From positions 1 to 64,000 of the forward strand of contig JAKCPI010014251.1 in assembly GCA_023213315.1 (NCBI GenBank): a stretch of DNA of 64,000 nucleotides, written 5' to 3'. The notes beneath the pieces were generated by a model that did no database searches, had not been told where the DNA came from, and saw only the letters and a list, made by a program, of their open reading frames with translations. Numbering within the stretch: the stretch's first letter is position 1; every line of letters starts with the position of its first letter. The position numbers and the translations under genes were made by a program. The DNA is from Euborellia annulipes (lineage: Eukaryota; Arthropoda; Insecta; Dermaptera; Anisolabididae). Below are positions 30,351-40,700 of the stretch, in pieces.

Positions 30351-31063
30351 ATAATACATGTATGTATTTATACTTACTTTTTTTATCGTGTAAATAATCG
30401 CTTGTTGATACAAACACGCACACACGCACAAACCAATTCTTTTTTTTATTCACTTGAATCACCTGGACATGATTTCAGCACATCACACATATACGTTTAG
30501 ATGATATTGTTTGTTGGTCGTTTAAATTACCGGACGCGAGATCACTGTATTGACTCACTCATTCGCTCACTCAGTCACTCACTGGTTGGCTGCCACTGAA
30601 AGACTGAAAGACCTCGGACGGACCTGAATTCCAAACAAAACAGGTATTTAAACATTGGATTGAGTAGCGCTGCCTGGCGGGCAGGTCACTCGACACCGTC
30701 ATCGTCATCCTCTCTCTTTCTCTCTCTCTCCTTCCTCTCTCAATTCCATACTCTTTTTTTTTTAACCTTTTCGGCTACAGAGATTATTAATTTATTTATG
30801 ATAATACCGATTCCTACCGGGGGACGTTCCACACGCTGATTGCTCGGGGTCACCATGAACAAATTAAAAAAAAAAAACCTCTTCCCTGATAAATTGACAA
30901 ATGTCAATATTTACAATCTAAAAGCCAAGGGGAGTTGGGTTCGAACCTCAAAGTTCGACAAATATTTATTTAAATCATTTGGATACCAAATGGAAGAGGC
31001 TCGTGGCTAATTATAGGGGTTTCCTCGAGGAAATGGACCTAACGATTTTCTCACTAATTCTCT
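30351..31063. other. Unique GC-richer block, possible promoter or untranslated exon
   Basis: 30,520-30,730 is unlike the neighbouring repeats: a (TCAC)n-like series, several initiator-like TCAGT sequences, AAACAAAACAG|GTATTTAAAC as a donor-like site on plus, CCAACCA|GTGAGTG on minus, and a (CT)n run at 30,709-30,745. No coding frame. Otherwise nothing recognised. Confidence 0.25.
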
Positions 31064-31137
31064 TTAAGGTGCGCGTCTCAGGCTGCTAATTTTGAGAGAT
31101 TGCGGCCACAATTTTGAAGCTATCGACCTAAATTTTT

Positions 31138-32342
31138 GACGTGACAACGTCTTACAAATATGTTAGAGGGGCATGACGAAAAAGTTTATCAGCTTGAATA
31201 ACTCCTCTGTCTTAAGAGGTATAATTATGGGAAATATATGGTTAGAAAGAATGAGTTTTCAGCTAAAGATTTCACCATTTATTTTTTTCCTATCATTTAA
31301 TTTTACCGCGCTGCGGTAAATTCTAATTTGAAAGTTTAAACCCCTGTAGATTCCGAACGGCTAATCAGATCAGACTAAATGGGATGTTATTTGGTGCAGA
31401 AAGGAAACCTCTAATAGAATAAATAAAAAAATCCCGAGTAATTAACTCCAAAATTAGTTTTTTTCTCGAAAAACCTCATTTTTAGGCAAAAAAAATCGAA
31501 AAATAGCCCTATTTATGTAACGCCTAGCTACTTGACCATAAAGTACATTAAATCTAAATATAGTTTTAGAAAGAGTGGTCCAATGTCCAGAGGTAATTTT
31601 TTCATTTTTTTGATATGACGTCATTTTACCGCATGAGAGCACTTGGCGGGATTTCGTTTTTCGAAATTTTAAACCCCTGTAGATTCCGAACGGCTAATCC
31701 GATCAGACTAAATGAGATGTCATTTAGTGCAGAAAGATAACCTCTAATAGAATAAATAAAAAAATCCCGAGTAATTAACTCAAAAATTAATTTTTTCTCG
31801 AAAAACCTCATTTTTAGGCAAAAAAATATCGAAAAATAGCCCTACTTGTGCAACGCCTAGCTACTTGACCATAAAAGCTGCATTAAATCTAAATATAGTT
31901 TTAGAAAGAGTGGTCCAATGCCCAGAGGTAATTTTTTCTTTTTTGATATGACGTCATTTTTACCGCATGAGAGACTCGGCGGGATTTCGATTTTCGAAAA
32001 TTTAAACCCCTGTAGATTCCGAACGGCTAATCAGATCAGACTAAATGGGATGTCAGTTGGTGCAGAAAAAAATCCTCTAATAGAATAATTAAAAAAATCC
32101 CGAGTGATTAACTCCAAAATTAGTTTTTTTCTCGAAAAACCTCATTTTTAAGCATAAGTCGCCCTTAATGGATAAAAAAAAGCAACACCTGTCATATATT
32201 GTTTCAATGAAAATGTTTGAACATGTTTATTAATGGGAACAAACTACTAGTAAAAAAAAAAAAAAACAATACTTTGTCTCTTTATATTTCAATATAGGTA
32301 AGAGGAAAAATTTTGAAGTCAAGCAAAAGACGTTGTCACGTT
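31138..32342. mobile_element. Transposon with GACGTGACAACGTCTT ends carrying a tandem array
   Basis: GACGTGACAACGTCTT at 31,138 and AAGACGTTGTCACGTT ending at 32,342 are inverted (15 of 16). The element interrupts a TTAA MITE. Almost the whole interior is a 333-bp tandem array. Each end is itself nearly palindromic (GACGT ... ACGTC). No transposase seen and no family recognised. Confidence 0.55.
31320..32165. repeat. 333-bp tandem repeat, about 2.5 units
   Basis: CCCCTGTAGATTCCGAACGG starts at 31,341, 31,674 and 32,007, giving a period of exactly 333 twice. Units keep AAAAAAATCCCGAGTAATTA and CCTCATTTTTAGGC. Each complete unit has a GACGTCATTTTTACCGC-like block. Units are about 93-95% alike by eye. 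Confidence 0.9.
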
Positions 32343-32530
32343 AAAAAGCCACCGGCTGTGTAGAAGACACAGCCAACACCTAATTTTTTTTTAAATTAAA
32401 GCTATTTAAAATATCTACAACTTATAGAAGCCCTTTTTTTGATTTTCGAAAAAATAATTTTTTTTTTAGATTAATCGCATTAAAGAAAAGATTATTTTAA
32501 AAAATTCGCTCTATATCTTATAGATCAACG

Positions 32531-32844
32531 GTGGCCGGCCATACGGTGGCTCGCGAGCTACATGCGGCTCTTTTTGAGTTTTATTGCGGCTCAATTAAAA
32601 AAAATTGCATAAATTTGGTTCCTCGAAAATTTGTCTTTGAGAGGCCCCGGGGCCCTCGGGGTTCCGGGATGTACGGTATTCCCCCCCCGAAAAAATTCAA
32701 TATAGGCCTATACCTCTGGTACAAAATGTATATAGGCTCCCTCTTCTAGTGACGCCCCAGGCCACCAACTGTCTCGGTACGCCCCTGCAAGGGGCGGATC
32801 CAGAGGTGTTTCTCAAATAATTGGTATCCAATTAATTTGAACCC
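32531..32844. other. Non-coding, with hAT-like ends
   Basis: CTCGGTACGCCCCTGCAAGG and CGGATCCAGAGGTGTTTCTC (32,772-32,812) look like the back-to-back ends of two hAT-type elements. TGGCCGGCCATACGGTGGCT at 32,530 resembles another hAT-like end. Confidence 0.35.
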
Positions 32845-33438
32845 CCCGCTTCCCCCAGCAGGGAGCTACCCCCCTGGACCCCCCAGCGCTGGCTCGGCCC
32901 CTCGGACCCTCGCCTTTCTTAAATATGAGATACGGGCTGCTAGACGGGGGCTACGCCCCCTGGACCCCCACCAGCTGCTCGGATCCGCTGCAGCGGACCC
33001 TCCCTTAAAATGAGAAACGGGCTGGTCTAGACAGGGGGCTATGCCCCCTGGACCCCCAGCCGCTGCTCCCCGCCTGCGGCGGACCCTCGCCTTTTCTTAA
33101 TTATGAAAAGAAAATTATTATTACTAACAACTAAGTATTCCAATCCAGTGCCTGTTGAGGATTTGTTTACCTCCATAGAATACACAACTTCAAAGAATAT
33201 TGAATATTTCTCTATACATTTCCTATGGGAGAAATCGTAACTTTAAGAATTAATAACTCGAAAAGTTATAGGAATTTTGGGACAGTATTTTCGGGTCTCT
33301 ATAACGTCCTCTATAAGACTGCAAAATTTCGTTTCAAAATTCCAATGGGAAGTTGGTCAAAAGAGGTGAAGAGGAAGAAGGAGAAGAGGAAGAAGAAGAA
33401 GAAGAGGAAGAGGAAGAGGCTCGAATTATATATATAGA
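32845..33438 (-). mobile_element. Helitron with three tandem 3-prime ends
   Basis: Read on minus it starts TCTATATATATAATTCG at 33,438 (between A and the element, as expected) and runs through CAACTTCCCATTGGAATTTT. It reaches a GC-rich end with CTAG at 33,027-33,030, a second end with CTAG at 32,940-32,943, and a third, decayed one at about 32,850. Each is preceded by CTCATNTTAAG and GGGTCC plus GGGGGTCCAGGGGG. The usual (GTCT)n is replaced by a (CTTCCT)n tract. Confidence 0.6.
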
Positions 33439-33443
33439 TAAAT

Positions 33444-33525
33444 ATTTCTCGCTTGGGACGGGAAGCGAACCCGGGACTCCAGAAGCAAATGTCTTTTCTC
33501 TGAGCTAGAGGTTACGGGCCATTTG
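33444..33525 (-). mobile_element. tRNA-like head of another SINE
   Basis: On minus, CCTCTAGCTCAGAGAAAAGA resembles an A box and CCCGGGTTCGCTTCCCGTC a B box, spaced as in tRNA. The acceptor strands (GCCCGTA / AAGCGAG) do not pair, so this is not a functional tRNA gene. No body is recognisable. Confidence 0.4.
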
Positions 33526-33800
33526 AAATATTGCAAATATATATTTTGAAATTCCCACCAGAGGCCGCTTGTCGTGGCCATACACGCAGCGAAAAACTGA
33601 CTGAATTCCGGCCTTGAGGAAAATATTATTGAATTTCAATCGTGATTTTTTGAAAAAAAAAAAAAAAAAAAGTACATCAGTAAAGTAATAGTAGTGAACT
33701 CTCTCTGTCCATGGTATGTTATTAATAAAATTTGAGGCATTATCATGATTAAGCTACGTACAATTGTGTATGCCCAATATAAATTGGCGATGATTATATA

Positions 33801-33857
33801 TATATTTTTCAGATATTAACCGAAGATGGTCCCATATGTGACCGAAACGTCGGCCCT
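33801..33857 (+). repeat. Half of a hammerhead-bearing element
   Basis: CCGAAGA (decayed CTGAAGA), T, GGTC ... GACC stem, GAAACGTC. Only one arm exists. A TTAA MITE starts seven bases later and may have replaced the rest. Confidence 0.5.
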
Positions 33858-33863
33858 GGTTTA

Positions 33864-34262
33864 TTAAGGTGCGCGTCTCGAAAAGTCGTTAGAAAGCTTT
33901 TGACTACCGAGTTCCTCTAGGCGGCAAGAGATGGCGTTAGTGTTCCCCATAGCAAAACAAGGGACAAATTGCATTTCATTCTAGACTTTCCAGCTAATTA
34001 ATTAAAGGCAAAAAATTAATTATTTTTTAACACAATGATTACTAATTTAATTATCTACAACTTATAGAGCTCCTTTTTTAAAATATCTTTTATTTAATGC
34101 GATTAATCTAAAAAAATTTTTTTTTTCTAAAATCAAAAAAAGGGCTTCTATTATTTGTAGATATTTTAAATAGCTTTAATTTAAAAAAATTTGAGGTCGA
34201 TAGCTTCAAAATTGTGGCCGCTGGAAAGTCCCAAAATTAGCACCCCGAGACGCGCACCTTAA
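33864..34262. mobile_element. TTAA-flanked MITE
   Basis: TTAA|GGTGCGCGTCTCG ... CGAGACGCGCACC|TTAA, 391 bp between the TTAA sites. Nearly the same element is at 62,835-63,220, and fragments are at 31,064 and 38,005. A TTAA target with inverted ends is typical of piggyBac-type transposons, although the CCY...RGG end is not seen. It carries AAGAGATGGCGTTAG. Confidence 0.75.
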
Positions 34263-34622
34263 TAAATTGAAATATGCCGCTTGCCCATTCTTTCTACCTA
34301 TTTGAATATAAACACAGAGTTTTCAAAAACGGCCACTAGAAGGCGCAGGCGTCCATTTAAGAAGAAAATGACATTTCAGATCGACATATTATAATCGTAA
34401 TTTTTTTCTCCCCTATGTTCTCACAATTAAATATTAATAATTATTGCAATTATAAAAATATACGGAAAAGTATTTGGTAATTATTCTTATCTTTCTTTCT
34501 GATTTGTTATTTTTATTTTATTTGCAAAAAAAATCAATCTAAAATTATAACTTTGTTTTATTTTTATTTCAGACAATTAAAATTTAGCAAATCAAGAATA
34601 TAAAAAAAAAAAAAAATTCATC
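34263..34622 (+). promoter_or_regulatory. Upstream region and 5-prime UTR of the TAP42/IGBP1 gene
   Basis: The only unique sequence between the TE block and the start codon. CCACTAGAAGGCGCAG at 34,333-34,348 differs by one base from the CTCF core CCASYAGRKGGCRS. TTTTTATTTCAG ending at 34,572 is a good splice acceptor, so 34,573-34,622 may be the start of the second exon, with an untranslated first exon upstream. The ATG context is TTCATCATGA. No TATA box or clear initiator identified. Confidence 0.35.
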
Positions 34623-37600
34623 ATGACCTCTTCAGAAAAAGATAGAAAGGTTTCTGATTTATTTGATGATGGTTTTGATTTATATCAAAAAATATGTAAA
34701 TCTGATGAGCCAACCAACAGCGGCAATTTACAGGTGACATCTCCCTCCCTCTTCTCACTTCTTATTTATTAATTTTGGCTTCTCACTTTAATTTATATTT
34801 CAATCTGTTAGTAATTTTATTATTTCATAATTCTATTGATTTGGTTTAATTTTAGAAATGACAAATTGATAAATGCGTAGTTTAAAATAGAAGGAGAAAA
34901 ATCTAAATTTGCAACAATTTTATAAACATTTTAAAATGGGTTTCTAAATCAGAGTTTCCAGAAACATTTGTGTCAAAATAGCATTGGTGTTGAAAAACTT
35001 TTCAAAAAATATGATGGCAAATATATATATATATATATATATATAAAGACCTTGCATGGGGGTTGGGGCCAAAGAGTGAGGCGCTTGTCTCCTGCTGGAA
35101 AATCAGAGTCAAATTTAACGAATAGATCTAATAATAACATAAATTTTAATATTTTTATTCTCATATTCTTGTTCTTTCAAGAGAAACCTTTTCCATCACT
35201 TCCCTTCCTAGGAAAATTTCAATAGGCTCTCACCTACAATAATATTAACACATCAGCATTTGTGATTATTTCATTGCTCTGTTCATTTTTCTATCTAATT
35301 TTTAATATAAATTTTCGTGGTTCAAACGTAAAAGAGCGAAACATCAAAGATTTTCACAATCTTTTTAAAATACATCTTATATTACTTTTTGAAGATTTGA
35401 TTAAAAAAAAAATTATGGTGATGGAGTCAGGAAAATTACAAGACGTTTTCAAATTTCTTTTAAAAAATGTTTCTTTTCGTTTTGCTGTAAGCAGACCACA
35501 AGCTGAATGTTGTTACCACGCCTCCTTTAACGAATATCAAACTTCAGCTATCATTTGTAAAATTGCTCATTGTGACTAATACTCGCGCCTCCCCATAGAC
35601 TAGTCAGTACTTCCCTAGGGAGGTGTTTGGAAAACGCTGGCCTAGTCCTCGGGCCGATTCGTGAGCCGTGAGGGCGAAGGATTTGGATTTTTTGGGATAT
35701 TACTCCTTCTCAGCCATCCGGCCCAGAACCTTCTGCAGATCCCGGCTTACCCTGACTGAGTGTTCCTAATTTTTAAGGCACTTAGGCCACCTCAAAATGG
35801 GCCCTTTGTGTCTGTGAGGTGAGATTTTCTTCCATTTTCCTACCCTAAGAGGAGTCTTCAGCAATGTTTGAATTATTTGCGGCAAGCTGGATTCGAACCC
35901 GTGCCGTGAGGGCGAGAATCTAATTAAAAGAAAATTTGGCTGCAAACGTCTTTAAATATCATCAAATAGAAACAACAAGGCCTTTGTAAACAGGATTATT
36001 TTAGTGTGAACCAGTATTCCAATTAAAATCTCATGCACTTGGTAGATATATTCTTGGTTTAATAAAAAGATGACAATTATAATTTATATATATATATATT
36101 TTCTCTTTATTTCAGAGCGTATAGAGGGTAACAAGTTTGCGCAAAAATCACTTGTTTCGGCAAAATAACGCCTTCATCAGAGCCACATTAACTGCAATAC
36201 AATTACAAATTTTTACAATGATGTATTTTACAAATAGAACAGAATAAATTATTTTACCTCTTCACTAAGTATGTAAAATTTAAACAGAGCCTGCAAGATC
36301 TTGGTTATCACAATTAAAATGAATGAGATATTATAAAATAATTTTCTTTAACCTGTAAGATTAAACATTAATTTAATAAATTTTTTTTACATGTAAAAAT
36401 TTGTAATTGTATTCCAGGTAATGTGACTCTGATGAAGGCGTTATTTCGCCGAAACAAGTGATTTTTGCGCAAACTTGTTAGCCTCTGTACGCTCTGAAAT
36501 AAAGAAATATATATATACCAAGAATGTCTCTACCTGGTGCATGAGATTTTAACTTTGTAAACAGGTAGCGCACAACTTCTGGATCGGTCCGATAGACTTG
36601 AAATTAAAATAAAAGATACGGATTGAAGTAAATTTATTTGTTCAAATGCTTTAAAATGTATTGTTGAAAGTATCAGGAATCAAATAGGTTTAATATCAAA
36701 CACCTGCAAGATTTTAGTCAAATTTTTCTCCTTTTCTCTGCTACACAGATGATGAACTTTCCGATTCGTCCTTAATCAACCATTCTATTCCCAATAAGTA
36801 AAAGATTTATAATTTTTTTTTTCTTCTTTCTTTTTTCAGATGATTGTTAGAAAATCGATAAATCTACTTGAAGATTCAACAAAACTTGTCTCTCTAATAG
36901 GACTTTTTAGTATCAATGAAGATATTGAAGAAATTTCAACAGCTGATCTAAAATTACTTCTTCTCCCAGCTCTATTAGGACAATTAACATTAAAACTTTG
37001 CACTGAAGATCGATTAAATATTATAGAAACAGCTGAGATTTATTTTAAAGATTTTCTTCAAAGATGTAAAGATTATGGAATAACTGATATTGATTTAAGG
37101 AATAATGAGGCTGCAGAAGAGAATTCACAGGATAGTGCAACTGCCCTCGCTCAAATAAATGCTAGGCCTGATCTTATCCGAATGGCCCAAGATAGAAATG
37201 TCAAATTGCAAAGGTAATAAACAGAGTTCATATACTATTGAGAAGATGGGGAAAACCCACTGGGTTTTTTTGGGCTTTTTAATTAATAAAATCCACTGTT
37301 TTTTTTGGGTTTTATTGGGGTTATTCAATGAATGAACATGACTCCGATATATTTATTTCTGAAGAAAAACAAAAAGTGACGCAACCGCTACTACATGAAA
37401 TATCCCACCCAATGCAACATATTCACGGAACACAAGAGAGGCATCGTCCCAGCATCCCTATGCTGTTCAGATCACGACTAACAGAACAAATCAATTTCAT
37501 TCTTCCTTTGTCCCCATGACCTCCCGTGATTGGAACAAGCTCCCTGCGTCTATCTTCCCCAAAACCTACAATCTTCAGACTTTCAAGTCTAACCTCAACA

Positions 37601-37729
37601 GGCATCTTCTCAGTTCCCGCAGTTGAGTTTCCCCTTTATGCTTCTCCCTTTGTTTTTATTTTCTTCCCGGCTGCATGTTACTATTGGTCATTATAGGTCT
37701 TCGGACCTTATGCACCCATTCCAAAAAAA

Positions 37730-37760
<31 letters not shown>

Positions 37761-40700
37761 GTCGTAGACAGATCGTGAAATTAGACAGTTCGTGAACTGT
37801 CTAGACATTTCATGAACTGCAGCCAGATCGTGTAATGGTCAAACAGTTACATGATCTGGCTAAAAATTTTAGACAGTTCATGAAATGCAATTGGGCCTTA
37901 GACAGATCGTGTAATGCTCGAGAATTACATGAAATGTCTAAATTTTTTAGGCAGTTCATGAACTGCCTAACAGCAGTTTTGCCGATCGTGTACTGATTGC
38001 AATTTAATGCAATAAATCTAAAAAAAAATTTTATTTTTTCGAAAATCAAAAAAAGGGCTTCTATAAGTTGTAGACATTTTAAATAACTTTAATTTAAAAA
38101 AAAATTGAATTTGTGGCCGCTGGAATCTCCCAAAATTAGAACCCCGAGACGCGCACCTTAACTCAAGATTTACAAAGTGAGGAAGATTTGGAAAATTTAT
38201 TAATCGATAATAATAATAATATTGAAAAAAATTGACTTTTTTCGAGATCTTTATTTGCTTTACAAACAGTACACGATCGGCAAAACTGCTGTTAGGCAGT
38301 TCATGAACTGCCTAAAAAATTTAGATATTTCATGTAATTCTCGAGCATTACACGATCTGTCTAAGGCCCAATTGCATTTCATGAACTGTCTAAAATTTTT
38401 AGCCAGATCATGTAACTGTTTGACCATTACACGATCTGGCTGCAGTTCATGAAATGTCTAGACAGTTCATGAACTGTCTAATTTCACGATCTGTCTACGA
38501 CATATACAGTTCAAGCCATCTATGCAAAAAAACGACATTAATTATCGAACAACCCAATATATTATAAAATACTAATATCGTTAAAAGTCTTATATGGCCT
38601 GAGTGGCCGAGAAGACCGTGTGTATGGGTGTGTGAATGAGAAAAAAGTGTTAGTGTTTTTTCTAAAAAAAAAAAAGGCGAGGGTCCGCCGCAGGCCAGGG
38701 GGGGGAGCCCTCCTGTCTGGACGCCAAACCCGTGCAAGGCGGGCGGCACATTTTCTCATAATTAAGAAAAGGAGAGGGTCAACCGCAGGCGGGCGATCCA
38801 GGGGGGGGAGGCGAAGCCGTCCAAGACGGGCGCCGAAGATAGTTTTTTTAGACTGGAGCAGAAAGCAGAAAAGATAAATCACACCATACAAAAAAAAAAA
38901 AAAAAAAAAAAAAAAAAACGAAAATCCCCAAAAAAAACCCGGGTTTTTTCCAACCCCGATACTATTGGTTTGATACATATGCTTGCTTATTTATTTTTGA
39001 TTCTTCTTTTCCTAGATATAGAGAACAAAAAGCCCTTGAAGAAGAATTAAGTAAATTACGTCAAGTAATTTCAAATTGCCAATGTGACGAAGAAGTAAGA
39101 AGGAATTATTTTCTTAAACTTATAAAATCATTCGTTAATCAATCACTTGATGAACTCCGATCGATAGAAATGGAGAAACCAATTCTAGCACATATGGCCA
39201 AGTATGTTTTTTTTTTTTTTTTGATTTATTTAAATAAATAAATTTAATATACTGCATTAATAGTTTTTCTTTTTTTATACAGAGTTCGGGGTCCAGGAAC
39301 TTTAGGAAGTCAAGAAGTGTCGCGAAATATTGACAAGCCCTTGTTTAAAACTCCTTTGAATGCAGTTATTATAACTAAGGATGAGGTCCAAAAAAGCGTG
39401 TTTGGTGCCGGTTATCCGAGTCTTCCTCGAATGTCAGTGGCGGAATTTTATGAATCACGAGTCCAAGACGGAACGTAAGTCTATTTTATTACCTTAAAGA
39501 TTTGTGACACAAATCCCAAATAACATTCGAATCAAATCCAACAACAAACAACCATTATAAAATTTGTATTTGAGGCTGGGGTACATATATAGTTAAAGAA
39601 CTAGAAGAAATTAAGTATATTGGGACGATTGAGTTGTTTAGCTCTCGATCACCCTGAAAATGACGACCCCAAAGCTCCAGGAAATAGAGGGAAGTAGGGT
39701 GGATATGGCATCACCTAAATGCTTAATTCTTGAGTCCTTATGGCGCGATGTGCCGGTGAATTATCGTGGGGAAGGATCCATTTGAGCTAGATCTGGTCTT
39801 TTTGGCCCCTTCAATACTTCACAATAGTAATTCGCAGTAACAGTACGTTGCTTATCCACCAAACCACGTGATGGTGAGCTAAACAACAAAATTTCGTGTG
39901 TACTCAACTGACTATCAAAAAGGGGCTTCAGGAAGTGTTTTCAATAGTTGATTCAACGCTGGAATTCTATCTTCCGATCGCACAATTCATAAAGTTAGAC
40001 AAATTAAATTGACTTTGCAGCTTCTTCGCCTAAGACGGATGTTCGGTCAAAAAATTATAAAAACGTTGTTTTTATTTTAAATTTAGTTATTATTGGTCAA
40101 CTGCCTCGTACAAGTATCAGTTTCGATGCACATGAGTAGATGTGATTAATTTTTTAATTTTTTGAAAATAAATTTTAAAATTGTGTATTAATAATATATA
40201 TATACTGTATATACAAAATCTGGTGTGACTGGCGCACAGCACACAACTTTCTCTTACCTTCGGTAATCGAAAGTTGTGTTCTGTGCTTGTCACACCAGAT
40301 TTTTGTGTCGACATGTATTTAGTTTTCGACAGTACGGTACATTCGATTTTCAAGATGTAAAATTTATAAGTATGGGAAAATATTTATATTTTGTTACCAT
40401 GGCAACCATTTCTCCTATCTTTTCTATGGAGAACAAGAGTAAAGTGGTCTTCAGAAGATTTCAATCACAAAATAAGAATATACATTTTAAAGAGAATCTA
40501 AAAAATAATTGATTTTTGAATTTAAAAAAAAATCGTTGGAGCAAATTTTGAGAAAATCGAAAAAAACTGAAAAAGTGCATCAGTAAAGTACTAGTACTCT
40601 TTGGTCGATTTTGTTCAAAAGCTTCGTGTCACGTCCCATGGGGGTGCATAACTTAAATATAAAATTTCAACCTCCTAGCTCTTTTCGTTCTTGAGATATT

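Larger units (their letters stand above)
31064..32530 (-). mobile_element. TTAA-flanked MITE split by a larger element
   Basis: TTAAGGTGCGCGTCTC at 31,064 and the ACAATTTTGAAGCTATCGAC section match one end of the MITE at 33,864-34,262 inverted. The remainder (TTAAAGCTATTTAAAATATC ... CGCATTAAAGAAAAGAT) resumes at about 32,385. The far TIR is lost. Confidence 0.6.

Noticed and set aside
35262..35579. 105-codon frame in IGBP1 intron 1
   Set aside because: No family recognised, no splice borders and it lies within hAT-like ends. Listed only as part of that relic.
37810..38452. Two identical 49-codon peptides on opposite strands
   Set aside because: They are the two arms of the 741-bp palindrome read in mirror fashion, not a duplicated gene.
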